Shown here: one piece after another, positions 1 through 9,329 of the stretch
How the letters are laid out: each line of letters starts with the position of its first letter
Numbering within the stretch: the stretch's first letter is position 1
Assembly (NCBI GenBank): GCA_964544055.1
Contig: CAZJAA010000011.1
Span: 9,758 to 73,757, forward strand
DNA: 64,000 nucleotides
Reading direction: 5' to 3'
DNA from: SIG299 sp964544055
GTDB lineage: Bacteria; Bacillota; Clostridia; Lachnospirales; Lachnospiraceae
Translations under genes and position numbers: made by a program
The notes under the pieces: generated by a model
Database searches by the model: none
What the model was told of the DNA's origin: nothing
What the model saw: the letters and a program-made list of their open reading frames with translations, nothing else

Positions 1-1052
1 TCAATACGCTGACGAAGCTTTTGCCTACGGACATTCAGGCGATGGCGTACCTCTACCATCTCCTTGGAGTCCACAAGAGCTTCTATCTGATAGCTCCAGA
101 CTTCCGCATCCGCCACACCATTTTTTTTCAATTCCTGCACAATTTCTCCGGTATAAAAATCTATGGATTCGTTCGTTTTCTGGAATCGCCGCTCTTCTTC
201 TACAATGCGCATGTATTCCTGCCAATGATAATGCAGCTCCTTTGCATCATGCACATGAAACTTTTCATATAAATAATCTAACAGATTTGTACAGTTTACA
301 TACTTTATTTTTATCTTATTCAGAAGCATAATGGCACGGTTTATTTTTTTCTCGGCAATCTTTAAGTCATACTGGTTTCTACGGTTGGAAAAATAAAAAT
401 ACACAATTACAATAATGCCAAACGCAATTGTGAAAATAAATGGAATCTGTACATTTTTTTCGGTCAACTCCTGCAGTGCAAATAGGAATACCAGAAATAA
501 AACAATAAATACTCCTGCAATTTTAAACAGCTTTTTCCCTTTTTCGTCACGCTCTATTACGTCCTGCAATTCAAAATCCAGAGACGCTTTTTCACTCTCC
601 AGATAGCGGATATCTGAATTAATTCTCTGCAGATAATTTTCCTGCTCCTCCATCTTATGAATTTCTTCCAGAATGGTATCTTCATAAGGCTCTAAAGCAA
701 GACGCTGTGCAATTGTAATTTTAGGCGGCACTTTCTGCATTTTCTGTCTTTCCGCATTTAACGAAAGCACCTTTCTTGCCATATCATCAATGGATTTTTT
801 TGCACGTTCGGGCAGCAAATCAATTTTCTGTATGTCTGCCAGATAGGATGTCACTACTTCGTACTCCTGTTTTGCTTCCAGTTTCTGGTGTTTTGCTTCG
901 TTAATCAAATCGCAGCAGCTTTTTACAAAGCGTTCTCTTTCCTGTGCTGTTTCATAAATTCCTTCTCTCAGCACAAGTCTGTTTTCTTGACTGCTTTCTG
1001 CTTCCGTTTCGTTTTTCTTTTTTCTTTGAAATAATTTACGAAAAAATCCCAT
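1..1052 (-). CDS. Partial coiled-coil membrane protein (runs off the window)
   Basis: The frame opens at an ATG at 1052 and stays open to base 1, so at least 350 residues are visible and the C-terminus is missing. It starts MGFFRKLFQRKKK, a basic N-terminus. A long charged helical stretch with coiled-coil character follows (about residues 30-170), then two hydrophobic segments at about 178-196 and 204-220, then another charged helical region. It is the last visible gene of the host operon running leftward from 7751, 17 bp after the TPR-like gene. I do not recognise the family; a membrane-anchored partner of the neighbouring large proteins is only inference from position. Confidence 0.7.
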   Translation of the reverse strand, partial: MGFFRKLFQRKKKNETEAESSQENRLVLREGIYETAQERERFVKSCCDLINEAKHQKLEAKQEYEVVTSYLADIQKIDLLPERAKKSIDDMARKVLSLNAERQKMQKVPPKITIAQRLALEPYEDTILEEIHKMEEQENYLQRINSDIRYLESEKASLDFELQDVIERDEKGKKLFKIAGVFIVLFLVFLFALQELTEKNVQIPFIFTIAFGIIVIVYFYFSNRRNQYDLKIAEKKINRAIMLLNKIKIKYVNCTNLLDYLYEKFHVHDAKELHYHWQEYMRIVEEERRFQKTNESIDFYTGEIVQELKKNGVADAEVWSYQIEALVDSKEMVEVRHRLNVRRQKLRQRI

Positions 1053-1069
1053 GTCTGTTCCCCGTAACT

Positions 1070-1906
1070 CTATTCATTGTATTTTCTGTACTGTTCTTTC
1101 ATCTGCTCCGTCATCCGCTTTACGCTGGAATAAAACTCATTGATTTTTCCGTTGGAAAGTAGCTGGCGAAGCCTGTTTAAATCATCAAAATCTGAAATTT
1201 CCTGTGTTTCCAGCTCCGTCTGGAAATATGCTGCATCCAGCCATCTGGAAACTTCTTCGGTTACCTGATAAATGTCCAGTGCAGATTCGTACATCACCTT
1301 ATCACCTGCAAAACGTAATGCCAGCAAATACTGTTTTAAAGATTCTTCCCTATTATTGCGTTCATAAGCTTCACGGAAATAATCTGCCGCTTCTCCAAAT
1401 CCATCCGTATGAAGCAATGCAATTGCCAAATTGTGATAAATATCTCCCAGCGTTTCCGAGGTGATTCCATAAGTTTCTTTTTCTTTTAATAAAAGACGGT
1501 AATTCATGACAGCATCCCGGTAATTTTCCTGCAACAGATAGCTGTCTGCCTTGCTTTTTGTTCGAACCCATTCTTCGCTGCGTTCCACCTTGGACTGTTC
1601 CTGCAAAAATTCTTCGATTTCTTCCCTTGTAAAGTAATCACAGCTGCAAAAAACCACAGTGATTAAATCTTTTAACGGCGCATCTCGCTTAATCAGGTCT
1701 GCAAGCAATGCTCCCCGTTCCTTTAAGCCAAGTTTTTCCCGAATATATCTGGCAAGTCCCTCATCATACAAGTAGTCATCGCAAAGCTCCGGATTACGCA
1801 TGATGCAATAGCAAAGTTCTTCAATGGAATAAATATTCTGTTTGGAATTTTTTAACAGATATCCGGTCTTTGCGTAATTACCTGTTGTTACAATAAGCTT
1901 TCCCAT
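1070..1906 (-). CDS. TPR-like helical protein
   Basis: 278 residues, soluble, almost entirely helical. The middle (about 115-215) has tetratricopeptide-like helix pairs with alternating Ala, Tyr and Leu (for example DAVMNYRLLLKEK and LGDIYHNLAIALLHTD). The N-terminus (MGKLIVTTGNYAKTGYLL) is followed by a segment on acidic and aromatic residues. No enzyme motif is visible. It sits 13 bp after the Hsp70-like gene and 17 bp before the membrane protein gene, so it is probably co-transcribed. Such proteins usually scaffold other proteins; the partner here is unknown. Confidence 0.7.
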   Translation of the reverse strand: MGKLIVTTGNYAKTGYLLKNSKQNIYSIEELCYCIMRNPELCDDYLYDEGLARYIREKLGLKERGALLADLIKRDAPLKDLITVVFCSCDYFTREEIEEFLQEQSKVERSEEWVRTKSKADSYLLQENYRDAVMNYRLLLKEKETYGITSETLGDIYHNLAIALLHTDGFGEAADYFREAYERNNREESLKQYLLALRFAGDKVMYESALDIYQVTEEVSRWLDAAYFQTELETQEISDFDDLNRLRQLLSNGKINEFYSSVKRMTEQMKEQYRKYNE

Positions 1907-1919
1907 GAACTTTTCTCCT

Positions 1920-3152
1920 CTAGCCCAAGTTTACAATTTGTTCCCATACTCGGTAGGTTGCCGGAAAAATATCTCCGAAGCCCACATCACGCACTTTCAA
2001 TACAAGTGTGTTATAATCCATGAATTTTGCTTCGATTTCCATCCGCAATGTTTTGTTTTCCCGACAATATCCGCCTTCCGGATGCAGCGTACAGGTTACT
2101 ACTTTTGCGGTTCGAACATCTTCCACTTTAAATTTCATTTCGGTTGTATCATCCATAATAACCTGCATTTTCGCTTCCGCTCTGCCTAAATCCTGACCTG
2201 CTTTCAGCAGCGGCACCTGATGTATCACGGCATCTTCATAGGCTTCCAAAGAAATATTATGGAAAATCTGATTATCTGCAATTGCTCTTTTCGGAAACTT
2301 TTCTTTTACCGCAAGATAACAGGCTCCCAGACAATACAGACTTCTTCCGGTAAAAATTCTGCGTCCATTGCTGAAAAAATCAATCAAAATCTGCAATATT
2401 TCCGGCGTTTCCACAATAGGTCCGGTAACATAAAGTCTGGCACTGGCTTTTCTGGCAGTTGCAATTTCCGTAATGTCCGTAAAGGCTTTTTTGCGTTCTT
2501 CTTCATCAAGCATTCCGGTGAGTCCGCCCTTCATAAAACCACTGTAATCAATGCTTTCTACATAATACGGCATATCCAGTTCTTCGTTTCCGGCATTTAT
2601 CATGTAAGCAATCATTCCCTTGCTGTCAAAGTCAAGTGTCATGGAACTGCCTTTCATGCTTTCGCATTGTTCATACCATAAAACCGCATCCGCATGTGTA
2701 GCAAAAAACAATTTATCCTTTGTATAACCTATGCTTTCCATTATTTTTGCAATATGTTCTTTTTTTTCTGCGGTAAGACGTTCTCCCGTAATTCCGATTT
2801 TTGCTATGGAAGCACTGCCATATCGTTTCCGGATGGTCGCCAGTATTTCTCTCATATAATGTGCAAATACTTCATTTACACCGAGCTTTATGTTCCCAAG
2901 ATTTACAATTTCCTCGGAAAGGTTGCCATACAAGGAAGTTATGCCGTGTTTCTGCATTTTTATGCAATAATCTAGTGCTTCCTTGGCAATCAGAAAATTT
3001 CCGTCTTCGTCCGCAGTTACCATAGTCGGAATTATTTCCCCGCCCAGGTACTCTGGAAACTGATATACATTTGCACAGGTCTGTTCCTCATTCCACAAAC
3101 TGACCTGCATATCCGTTTTGCTGAAATCAATTCCAAGCATTAATGATGCCAT
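1920..3152 (-). CDS. Hsp70/actin-fold ATPase-like protein (DUF5716-like)
   Basis: 410 residues beginning MASLMLGIDFSKTDMQVSLW, which resembles the phosphate-1 loop of the actin/Hsp70/sugar-kinase fold (hydrophobic-GIDFS). A later GSSMTLDFDSKGMIAYM resembles the second phosphate loop (DFDSKG). The length matches a lone ATPase core with no Hsp70 substrate-binding domain. I associate this with the DUF5716 proteins found beside DUF5717 proteins in Lachnospiraceae, from memory. It lies 12 bp after the 1204-residue gene, so the two are probably co-translated. No biochemical role is known to me. Confidence 0.6.
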   Translation of the reverse strand: MASLMLGIDFSKTDMQVSLWNEEQTCANVYQFPEYLGGEIIPTMVTADEDGNFLIAKEALDYCIKMQKHGITSLYGNLSEEIVNLGNIKLGVNEVFAHYMREILATIRKRYGSASIAKIGITGERLTAEKKEHIAKIMESIGYTKDKLFFATHADAVLWYEQCESMKGSSMTLDFDSKGMIAYMINAGNEELDMPYYVESIDYSGFMKGGLTGMLDEEERKKAFTDITEIATARKASARLYVTGPIVETPEILQILIDFFSNGRRIFTGRSLYCLGACYLAVKEKFPKRAIADNQIFHNISLEAYEDAVIHQVPLLKAGQDLGRAEAKMQVIMDDTTEMKFKVEDVRTAKVVTCTLHPEGGYCRENKTLRMEIEAKFMDYNTLVLKVRDVGFGDIFPATYRVWEQIVNLG

Positions 3153-3164
3153 TTTTTTCTCCTT

Positions 3165-6100
3165 TTATACCGGTGCAAAATGACGTTTCACCGCATATTC
3201 TTCTTTGTAATACTGCTCTAACAAAGTAAGCAATGTCTTTTCGTCCTGCAAATCCAGTGTCATCAGAATTTCATTGATTTTGCCATACTTGGTTGTTCCA
3301 AAGGTCATGTCCGTTTCGATATGGCTGACAATGCGGCTTTCCACAACCTCAACACCGTTCTCACTTTCCTCGGTAATAAAGTACTGCAAGTTCTCACCAT
3401 AAAACAAAATCAGCTCTTTTTCGAAAATACCATAGCCGACATCTTCCATATCCTCCTGGCGCATCTCATCTTCATCCAGATAACAGGAATAGTGAATTTT
3501 CAATTTGTGTTCCGGATTGGTGTAATATTCTACATAATATTTATCCATCATATACGTCGGCAGGGATATTTTTCCTTCGAATTCACGGTAAAATCCGTAA
3601 ATTACCTTTTTTTGTACCAACCGCTGGATATGATAATTGACAAAAGATTTTTCTGCTTCCAGTAAAAGCTCTTTTCCGGAATAATACTTTAACATTGCCA
3701 GAATGCATATCTGGTTGCTTTCTAAAAAGCTCTCCTTTTTCAGCATTTCAAACAGTTCATCCGAAGTCATGCGGTCTTTGACAAAATACTTATATGCACT
3801 GTATGAATAATAGGCACGAATCAGCTTTCGGTTCAGACCACTGCCACAATAGCTGACAAATACAGCAAAGGATTCTTCAACATAGCTCTCCGCAAAAAGT
3901 ATCTGAGCCAGCAGGCGTTCTTCCAGACTTGTCGTTTCCAGTTCCTGCTCCTTGGCAGCCCTCCACAGTTCGCACATTTCTCCTGTAGTTCCATTGTATC
4001 TGTCCACCAGATACTGAAGCAGTCGTTCTTCTATACGTCCGCATTTAAAAGCATAAAAGCCCATATCAAGAAGCGTTGCCCGGTCTCTTTCCTCCTGCGG
4101 AGAATAGATTCCTCGTACGCACAATCTGGACAGCCGTTTTGTATGCATACCTGCAGAACATCCAAATAAATTGACGCTCTCGATGACCTTGTCATACATA
4201 TCCCGAAGAATCATGATTTCCAGCATCTTTTCCCGCTCTTTTGCAGGTAAGAGTTTTAAATCGATGGCATTCAGATAGGATTCCAAAAGCTCTACATTGT
4301 AATTATCATAATAATATTCCGCTAAGGAGACCAGACAGTTGTTCTGCACTTCCTTCCGAAGCCCTGACATCTGAGAAACCTGCTTTTGCAGTTCCAGCAG
4401 CAGACCGTCATACCGGTTATAATTTTTGTTTTTTTCCCACATATGAAGCAAGAGCTTGCGGTTATCGCTTCCCATCTGATAACAGGTTTCCAGAAAATTA
4501 TCTGCGTGCAGAAGACGATACATTTTTTCTTCACTGCCAACCAGATAACGTCTGCCCTGCTCGTCCAAAAGAAAAATTTCTGCCTGTTCTGTATAAATCC
4601 GGATAAGTGCCTGACACACACCATTTTTTTTCACAAACGGAACAACCTGCACTTCTTTTTCTTCCTTATGTGCAATCAATACGCTGCACATCGCAGGATT
4701 TTTGCATTCCAGCTGATAAGTAAAAATCAATTCCGGCAATATCTGTGCCATTTCACGGTCGATAATGGACTCTCTAAGTACATCTGCGTACAGCACCGCA
4801 TGGAACCCTGAAATCACTCCGGCTTTCATCTGATTTACCGCAAACTGCTCCATCTTTTTTAAATAGGCACGATAAATTGACGGATTTGTATCTTTATTTC
4901 TTACAACGTACGAGTAGACAAAAGCAGCATCTTCCTCTGTAGGAAAACTACTTTGTCCAAAATGCAGCAGCACCTGCTGATCTATCACCTGATTTGCAGA
5001 TTTATCCAACGTCACCAGATAATATTCATACAAATGCTCCAGGCGAAGCTGTTCTTTTACTCCCTGTCTGAAATATTCGTGTACCTTTTTTTCCCTGCAG
5101 TCTTTATGTATCAGTTTTTTGCAAAGAGAAAACAAAATATCTTTATGGTGGAACAAATCATACAACTTCTCTAATAGCTGAATTTGAAAATTCTCCGGTC
5201 CGGTATTCTTTTCGGAAAAAAAAGCGAACTGCAATGCTGCTTCTTTTGTCACCAGACCATATTTTATAAGATACTGCATTACCATGCATTCAAATCTGTC
5301 AATAGACGAAAATATCGTAGGTTCTGCGCTCCATATCCAGGCTGCCTCTGAAATCAGCATAGCTGAAATTTTTCCGTCCCGGCAATGCTTTTTAATTGTG
5401 TCATAACGAAGCGTTCTGCTGCTTTTTAGACGTTTGTCCATAAAGAGCAGAAACCACAGTAAAATATCTTCTTTTTTATCCTGATCATAATAGCTGTGAA
5501 TTATCTGCGCATATTCTTCTACCTGTTCCCTGTTTTTGGATTTTAATGCTTCCAAATACAGCACTGCACAATAAAACACGCAGTTGTTGCGCTCAAAATA
5601 CGATTTTTTGCTTAAAACAAAGCCATATGCCTCTTCTCCACCGCAGATTTTTCCACCGGCTATAAATAAATAGGCACGATACAGCTCATATCGATATTTT
5701 TTTTCTTCGGTTTCCATTTTGGCAGCAGGATCTGCATTTTCCATTTCCTGCTTCTCAAGCAATGCCAGAACTGATTCCAGCACGCTTCCGGATTCCGCCA
5801 AAAAAACACCACCGGATATCATATTGTTTCTAAACTGCAAATACAGCTCCATCAAACGGTATTCCAACCGATGTAGACTTTTTCGAAATAATACAGGCGT
5901 TTCTCCCGGTTCATGATTTTTGACGGTCAATGGCATGCGAAGTTCTGTTCTTCCGGCAGAAAAAACAATTTCTGTAAAATAAACACCTCTTTTTAATTTT
6001 TCCGCTTCGATTACAAACTCCAGTTCTGCCCTGCCATTTACAAAATCCTCTGTGGTTATCCGTGTTTGTCCAAGTGTAAGATAAGAAGTTTCCGTGGATA

Positions 6101-6779
6101 CAGAAATATCCAACCAGCCCCATTGCTCCTTTTTTATGATAAGCGTTTCTTTAAAGCTTTGAGAAGAAGCCTCATATTCAAGCCTGGAAGCTGCCACCCG
6201 AAACTCGCAACGCTTTTTTTTGTGCACAAGCGTGAGAAATTCTTCCATGGCTAAGGACAAATCAGCACTTTGTCTCAGCTGCTCGTAAGCAGTCTTATAT
6301 CCCGGTTCTTTTTTTAAAATCACCTTGGAAAAATCCTCTGACGCAAACAGTTCCAATGCTTCGTTCCAGTTTGCCTGTGCAAGATTTGCAAACTGAAATA
6401 AATCACGAGTTACGCCGATTGAAGTGTGAAAAGACGGTTCCGTCACACGAACACAAAACGAAATCTGACTTTCTCCACAGTCACTGATAATATCCACTGT
6501 TCCGGTATATTTTTCTCCTGCCTGCAAGGTAAATGCGTCAACCACATATTCTACTTCACATTCCGCACCAATAAAGTCAGTTTTTTCAAGATGCAGGATT
6601 TTTCCCGTGACATAAATCACGCCTTTCATTCGTTTCTGCGCACTGTTTCGGATGCAGATCTTTCCTTCTTTCCTGATGCCGGCTTCTACCACAATTTCAA
6701 GCGCAGTTTCTGACACTATAAGCTCCGGCATTTCATATTCAAATATTCCTTTAGAAAGCCTTTCAATTTTTTCTTTCAC
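3165..6779 (-). CDS. Very large helical protein (DUF5717-like)
   Basis: 1204 residues starting MKEKIERLSKGIFEYEMPEL. The N-terminal ~300 residues look like beta-rich domains (repeated 'RKEGKICIRNSAQ...MKGVIY' and 'LKRGVYFTEIVF' strands). The rest is a very long helical-repeat solenoid rich in Tyr, Leu and Lys. No signal peptide or transmembrane segment is seen. It is the largest gene of the leftward host operon, 12 bp upstream of the Hsp70-like gene. From memory it fits the DUF5717 family, which co-occurs with DUF5716. The function is unknown; a large scaffold working with the ATPase-like partner is inference. Confidence 0.6.
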   Translation of the reverse strand: MKEKIERLSKGIFEYEMPELIVSETALEIVVEAGIRKEGKICIRNSAQKRMKGVIYVTGKILHLEKTDFIGAECEVEYVVDAFTLQAGEKYTGTVDIISDCGESQISFCVRVTEPSFHTSIGVTRDLFQFANLAQANWNEALELFASEDFSKVILKKEPGYKTAYEQLRQSADLSLAMEEFLTLVHKKKRCEFRVAASRLEYEASSQSFKETLIIKKEQWGWLDISVSTETSYLTLGQTRITTEDFVNGRAELEFVIEAEKLKRGVYFTEIVFSAGRTELRMPLTVKNHEPGETPVLFRKSLHRLEYRLMELYLQFRNNMISGGVFLAESGSVLESVLALLEKQEMENADPAAKMETEEKKYRYELYRAYLFIAGGKICGGEEAYGFVLSKKSYFERNNCVFYCAVLYLEALKSKNREQVEEYAQIIHSYYDQDKKEDILLWFLLFMDKRLKSSRTLRYDTIKKHCRDGKISAMLISEAAWIWSAEPTIFSSIDRFECMVMQYLIKYGLVTKEAALQFAFFSEKNTGPENFQIQLLEKLYDLFHHKDILFSLCKKLIHKDCREKKVHEYFRQGVKEQLRLEHLYEYYLVTLDKSANQVIDQQVLLHFGQSSFPTEEDAAFVYSYVVRNKDTNPSIYRAYLKKMEQFAVNQMKAGVISGFHAVLYADVLRESIIDREMAQILPELIFTYQLECKNPAMCSVLIAHKEEKEVQVVPFVKKNGVCQALIRIYTEQAEIFLLDEQGRRYLVGSEEKMYRLLHADNFLETCYQMGSDNRKLLLHMWEKNKNYNRYDGLLLELQKQVSQMSGLRKEVQNNCLVSLAEYYYDNYNVELLESYLNAIDLKLLPAKEREKMLEIMILRDMYDKVIESVNLFGCSAGMHTKRLSRLCVRGIYSPQEERDRATLLDMGFYAFKCGRIEERLLQYLVDRYNGTTGEMCELWRAAKEQELETTSLEERLLAQILFAESYVEESFAVFVSYCGSGLNRKLIRAYYSYSAYKYFVKDRMTSDELFEMLKKESFLESNQICILAMLKYYSGKELLLEAEKSFVNYHIQRLVQKKVIYGFYREFEGKISLPTYMMDKYYVEYYTNPEHKLKIHYSCYLDEDEMRQEDMEDVGYGIFEKELILFYGENLQYFITEESENGVEVVESRIVSHIETDMTFGTTKYGKINEILMTLDLQDEKTLLTLLEQYYKEEYAVKRHFAPV

Positions 6780-6818
6780 GCTGCTAAACCCCTTATTGCA
6801 CCATACTGTATATTTTAA

Positions 6819-7751
6819 TTACTTTACTGCCTGAATAAATTCGTTGGTATCGCTGTCAATATAATAACACTTTGTACCATCTGTAGAAACGTAAAACTCA
6901 CCCCTGTTTCTTACCTTTCCGTTGCTTACTTCAGATAAATTGATGCGATAACAGTTTACACCATTAATCAGGGTAAGCTCACTTCCGTATTCTGCCTCAT
7001 ATTCTGCTGCTTCCTTTGCGATTTTAAGAGATGCCTTAGGGTAAGTACACAAAACCTGATATGCTTCCTTGGCTGTCAGCTCTCCCGCCGGTGTTGGCTG
7101 CGGTGTTGCTGTTGCTTCTGCCTGTAAAGGAAACTTTGTAAAATCAAACACTGTGCCTTCTGTGGAATCATAAAAATACAGGCTTCCATCTGCCTGGCTT
7201 ACTACCAGAAACGGATATACAAACTCCTGTCCCAAAATTGCACCAAACTGATAATACCGCCCATTACCAACCTGAAGACTGGAATTCACAAGCTGGATGT
7301 CATACAGCGAAGTATCCACCTTTTCTTTTACGATTTTTCTAGCTGCATCTGCCGTCAGGGCAGGTGTTGGAGTATTCGTTGGTATTGGTGTTACTGTCGG
7401 TGTTGCCGTTGCTGCAGGTGTTGCCGTTGCTGCAGGTGTTGCTGTTGCTTTCGGTGTCACTGTTGTTTCGGTATCTGAAATTCCTGCACCGGTTGGAACA
7501 GGGGGCTGTGCAGCTTCCTGCGTTGGTGCCGGTGTTCCTGCCGCAGTAGGAGCCGGCGTGCCAGTGGTTATACTTCCGGCCTGTTCATCCCCTGAACCTG
7601 AAATAAAAATCAATGCGATGGCAATGCCTGCAATCACAAGCACCAGTAAAAACTTTAAGGAATCCTCTGAGGATTTCTTTTTCTTTCTGCTGTTTTTTCC
7701 AGAGGACTTTTTCTGTCCCGATTTATTTGTAGTATTCTTTGTATTTGCCAT
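6819..7751 (-). CDS. Single-pass membrane protein with Pro/Thr-rich linker
   Basis: I start at MANTKNTTNKSG (7751), because AGGAGG lies 5 bases upstream; a longer in-frame extension to 7856 has no ribosome site. 310 residues. A lysine-rich cytoplasmic tail (1-33) is followed by one membrane segment (about 36-54, FLLVLVIAGIAIALIFI). Then comes a Thr/Pro/Ala-rich linker (about 60-135) containing an 18-bp tandem repeat. The C-terminal half has two similar extracellular-type modules, each with a 'LTAKEAYQVL' or 'LTADAARKIV' helix followed by Tyr-rich strands. It resembles Lachnospiraceae envelope proteins of unknown role and heads the leftward operon, 39 bp before the DUF5717-like gene. Confidence 0.75.
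   Translation of the reverse strand: MANTKNTTNKSGQKKSSGKNSRKKKKSSEDSLKFLLVLVIAGIAIALIFISGSGDEQAGSITTGTPAPTAAGTPAPTQEAAQPPVPTGAGISDTETTVTPKATATPAATATPAATATPTVTPIPTNTPTPALTADAARKIVKEKVDTSLYDIQLVNSSLQVGNGRYYQFGAILGQEFVYPFLVVSQADGSLYFYDSTEGTVFDFTKFPLQAEATATPQPTPAGELTAKEAYQVLCTYPKASLKIAKEAAEYEAEYGSELTLINGVNCYRINLSEVSNGKVRNRGEFYVSTDGTKCYYIDSDTNEFIQAVK
7399..7452. repeat. 18-bp tandem repeat in the linker-coding region
   Basis: About three copies of an 18-bp unit (gttgccgttgctgcaggt, the last copy diverged) encode alternating ATPAAT residues of the extracellular linker of the 310-residue membrane protein. Such in-frame repeats vary in copy number by replication slippage and would change linker length without breaking the frame. 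Confidence 0.7.
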
Positions 7752-7783
7752 ATTTTCCTCCTGTTTTCTCCTATCAAAGGACA

Positions 7784-7898
7784 AAGAATGTGCCTTGCAC
7801 ATTCTTGCGCCAAGTGCGGTCATCTGCGACTGTTTTCTTTTCGTGCGAGTGCGCATCCAAAGCGGAGCGTTTTCATGTAATAGGAAATTACATGAAAA
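7784..7898. other. Two inverted repeats upstream of the membrane-protein gene
   Basis: Two perfect inverted repeats lie in the 5' region of the minus-strand gene. 7784..7806 has 10-bp arms AAGAATGTGC and GCACATTCTT around 3 bases. 7870..7898 has 12-bp arms TTTTCATGTAAT and ATTACATGAAAA around 5 bases. No convincing -10/-35 pair was seen. The second overlaps the U-tract of the adjacent minus-strand terminator. They could be leader hairpins or protein sites; I cannot tell which. Confidence 0.5.
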
Positions 7899-7920
7899 AA
7901 GAGATGTCCGCAGACACCTC
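7894..7920 (-). terminator. Intrinsic terminator, host, minus strand
   Basis: On the minus strand, GAGGTGT and ACATCTC pair (one G-U) around CTGCGG and are followed by TTTTTT. It faces transcription coming from the right. The phage inserted at 7991, so this was probably the terminator of the membrane-protein gene whose stop codon now lies at 47047, on the other side of the prophage. Confidence 0.7.
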
Positions 7921-7990
7921 TATTATAATATAAATTTTCTTCGTTTGCAACTATTTCAAGCACACAGCAGCGGCTTTGAAAATGTCAATA

Positions 7991-8003
7991 TTAAATGCGA
8001 CAA
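7991..8003. repeat. Left terminal inverted repeat of the prophage
   Basis: TTAAATGCGACAA here is the exact reverse complement of 47032..47044 at the other end. The identity stops where the two inner sequences diverge. If the repeat is taken as the 12 bp starting at 7992, both outer flanks show AT next to the element, consistent with a 2-bp target duplication; two bases in AT-rich DNA are weak evidence. The transposase stop codon lies only 18 bp inside this end. Confidence 0.85.
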
Positions 8004-8020
8004 TTTTTTAAAAAATTTTT

Positions 8021-9067
8021 TCAGCTGATTTTGCGCACTTCTTCTTCGAACATTTCCCTTGCGGAATGATATCCATGAATCTTTCTCGGATAATTATTCA
8101 CCCATTCTTCGATGCGTTCAATCTCTTCATCGGTCTTGTCATCAAAATTCGTTCCCTTCGGTATATGTCTTCGTATCATTTTATTTGTCACTTCGTTTGT
8201 TCCTCTTTCGTAGCTGCTGTATGGATGACAATAGTATACCTTTGTCCTGTCGCCATCTCCCAGCGCGGACTTCTGCATCTCTTCACAGTATGCAAATTCG
8301 CTGCCATTGTCCACTGTAATTGTCTTGAACACTTCGCTGAAGAGTTTCCCCCACTTTCTTTCCAGTCTGTCCATTGTATTCACGACTGCTGCCGCTGTAT
8401 GCTCTGGCAACTTGAAGATGATTTCATCTCTGGTCTTTCTTTCAGTCAGCACAAGCAGGCTGTTCTTTGATTTTCCTCTCTTGCCCTTGACTGTGTCCAT
8501 CTCCCAGTGACCGAATTCCTCTCTGGTGTCAATCTCTTCTGGACGCTTCTCGATGCTTTCTCCTGCGGATGCTCTTGCCTGCTTCTGCACCTTCTTGTAT
8601 TTTCTCTTTGCATTCTTCTTCACTGGCAAATTCTTATTCGTCAGGCGCAAAAAGATTCCTTTGTCGATGTAGCTGTACAGTGTTGTCGTGCATATCATCG
8701 TGCTGAATTCACCTTCTTTGCCCTGCGCTCTGATTTCTCCCAGCACTGCTGCTGGACTATAATCTTCATTCAGAATCTTCTCTTCGATGTAGTTCGCCAG
8801 TTTGATATCATTGCCAATCTTCAAGCAGCTGCCCTTGCTCTTCAAATTCTCTTCGTACTTATCCTGCGCGATATCTGGACTGTATCTCTCTTCTTCTGTC
8901 AGGTCGGAATTCAATGCCACATACACTCCTCTTTTCACTTCTCTGTATATAGTGCTTCTATGTACATGCAAAATGTCGGCTATCTCCTGCTCGCCATGTC
9001 CTGCCTTCAATAATGCTTCGATTCTTATTCTGTCCGCTTTTGTCAGATGTTTGAATGTTCGTGCCAT
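8021..9067 (-). CDS. IS30-family DDE transposase, candidate phage integrase
   Basis: 348 residues from the ATG at 9067 (AAGGAG 8 bases upstream). The N-terminal helix-turn-helix (1-50, with EIADILHVHRSTIYREVKRG) is the IS30 end-binding domain. The catalytic domain shows the three acidic residues in IS30 context: HWEMDTVKG (first Asp), ITVDNGSEF (second Asp) and the Glu of YSSYERGTNE followed by IPKGTNF. Length is typical for IS30, with no frameshift. It is not an independent IS: only one matching inverted repeat lies next to it (7991), and the partner is 39 kb away. A hairpin upstream (9084..9120) may limit its transcription from the shared promoter at 9672..9700. DDE chemistry would give replicative or cut-and-paste phage integration. 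Confidence 0.9.
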   Translation of the reverse strand: MARTFKHLTKADRIRIEALLKAGHGEQEIADILHVHRSTIYREVKRGVYVALNSDLTEEERYSPDIAQDKYEENLKSKGSCLKIGNDIKLANYIEEKILNEDYSPAAVLGEIRAQGKEGEFSTMICTTTLYSYIDKGIFLRLTNKNLPVKKNAKRKYKKVQKQARASAGESIEKRPEEIDTREEFGHWEMDTVKGKRGKSKNSLLVLTERKTRDEIIFKLPEHTAAAVVNTMDRLERKWGKLFSEVFKTITVDNGSEFAYCEEMQKSALGDGDRTKVYYCHPYSSYERGTNEVTNKMIRRHIPKGTNFDDKTDEEIERIEEWVNNYPRKIHGYHSAREMFEEEVRKIS

Positions 9068-9083
9068 TTTCTTCTCTCCTTCC

Positions 9084-9120
9084 AAAATACAAGAAGCCGC
9101 AGGCGCTATAATCTGCGGCT
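9084..9120 (-). terminator. Hairpin between the HTH gene and the transposase gene
   Basis: Perfect 8-bp arms AGCCGCAG and CTGCGGCT enclose 10 bases and, on the minus strand, are followed by a U-rich run (TTCTTGTATTTT). It sits directly before the transposase ribosome site. It could act as a partial terminator that keeps transposase expression low. Confidence 0.55.
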
Positions 9121-9128
9121 CGTCTGGC

Positions 9129-9329
9129 TTATGCTTTCAGCTCCAGAATGTCATCGGCAGAAGCATGAAGCTCTCTGCATATCTTCGCCAGATTGATGGC
9201 ACTCGGTATCAATTCATCATTTTCCCATCTGCTGATGTCCTTTTGATATACTTCCAGTCGTTCAGCCAGTTCTTTCTGCGTCACTCCTGCTGCCTTCCTT
9301 GCTTTCTTGATGTTCTGTCCTATACTCAT
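9129..9329 (-). CDS. XRE-family helix-turn-helix regulator
   Basis: 66 residues from MSIGQNIKKARKAAGVTQKE at 9329. The start overlaps the stop of the 32-residue gene (ATGA), and the longer frame to 9374 reads through that gene in another phase. The HTH_3 core is complete: QKELAERLEVYQKDISRWEN, then INLAKICRELHASADDIL. It is in the operon that leads into the transposase gene. By position it could be a Cro-like protein or a transposase-operon regulator. Confidence 0.85.
   Translation of the reverse strand: MSIGQNIKKARKAAGVTQKELAERLEVYQKDISRWENDELIPSAINLAKICRELHASADDILELKA

Noticed and set aside
7297..8028. 243-codon plus-strand frame across the left phage junction
   Set aside because: It is a shadow of the minus-strand membrane protein with a low-complexity Val/Gly-rich translation, and crosses an insertion junction.
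8021..9128. IS30 as an independent insertion sequence next to the prophage
   Set aside because: Only one matching inverted repeat is near the gene; nothing like TTGTCGCATTTAA is seen at 9068..9128, while a perfect match lies at the far end of the 39-kb unit.
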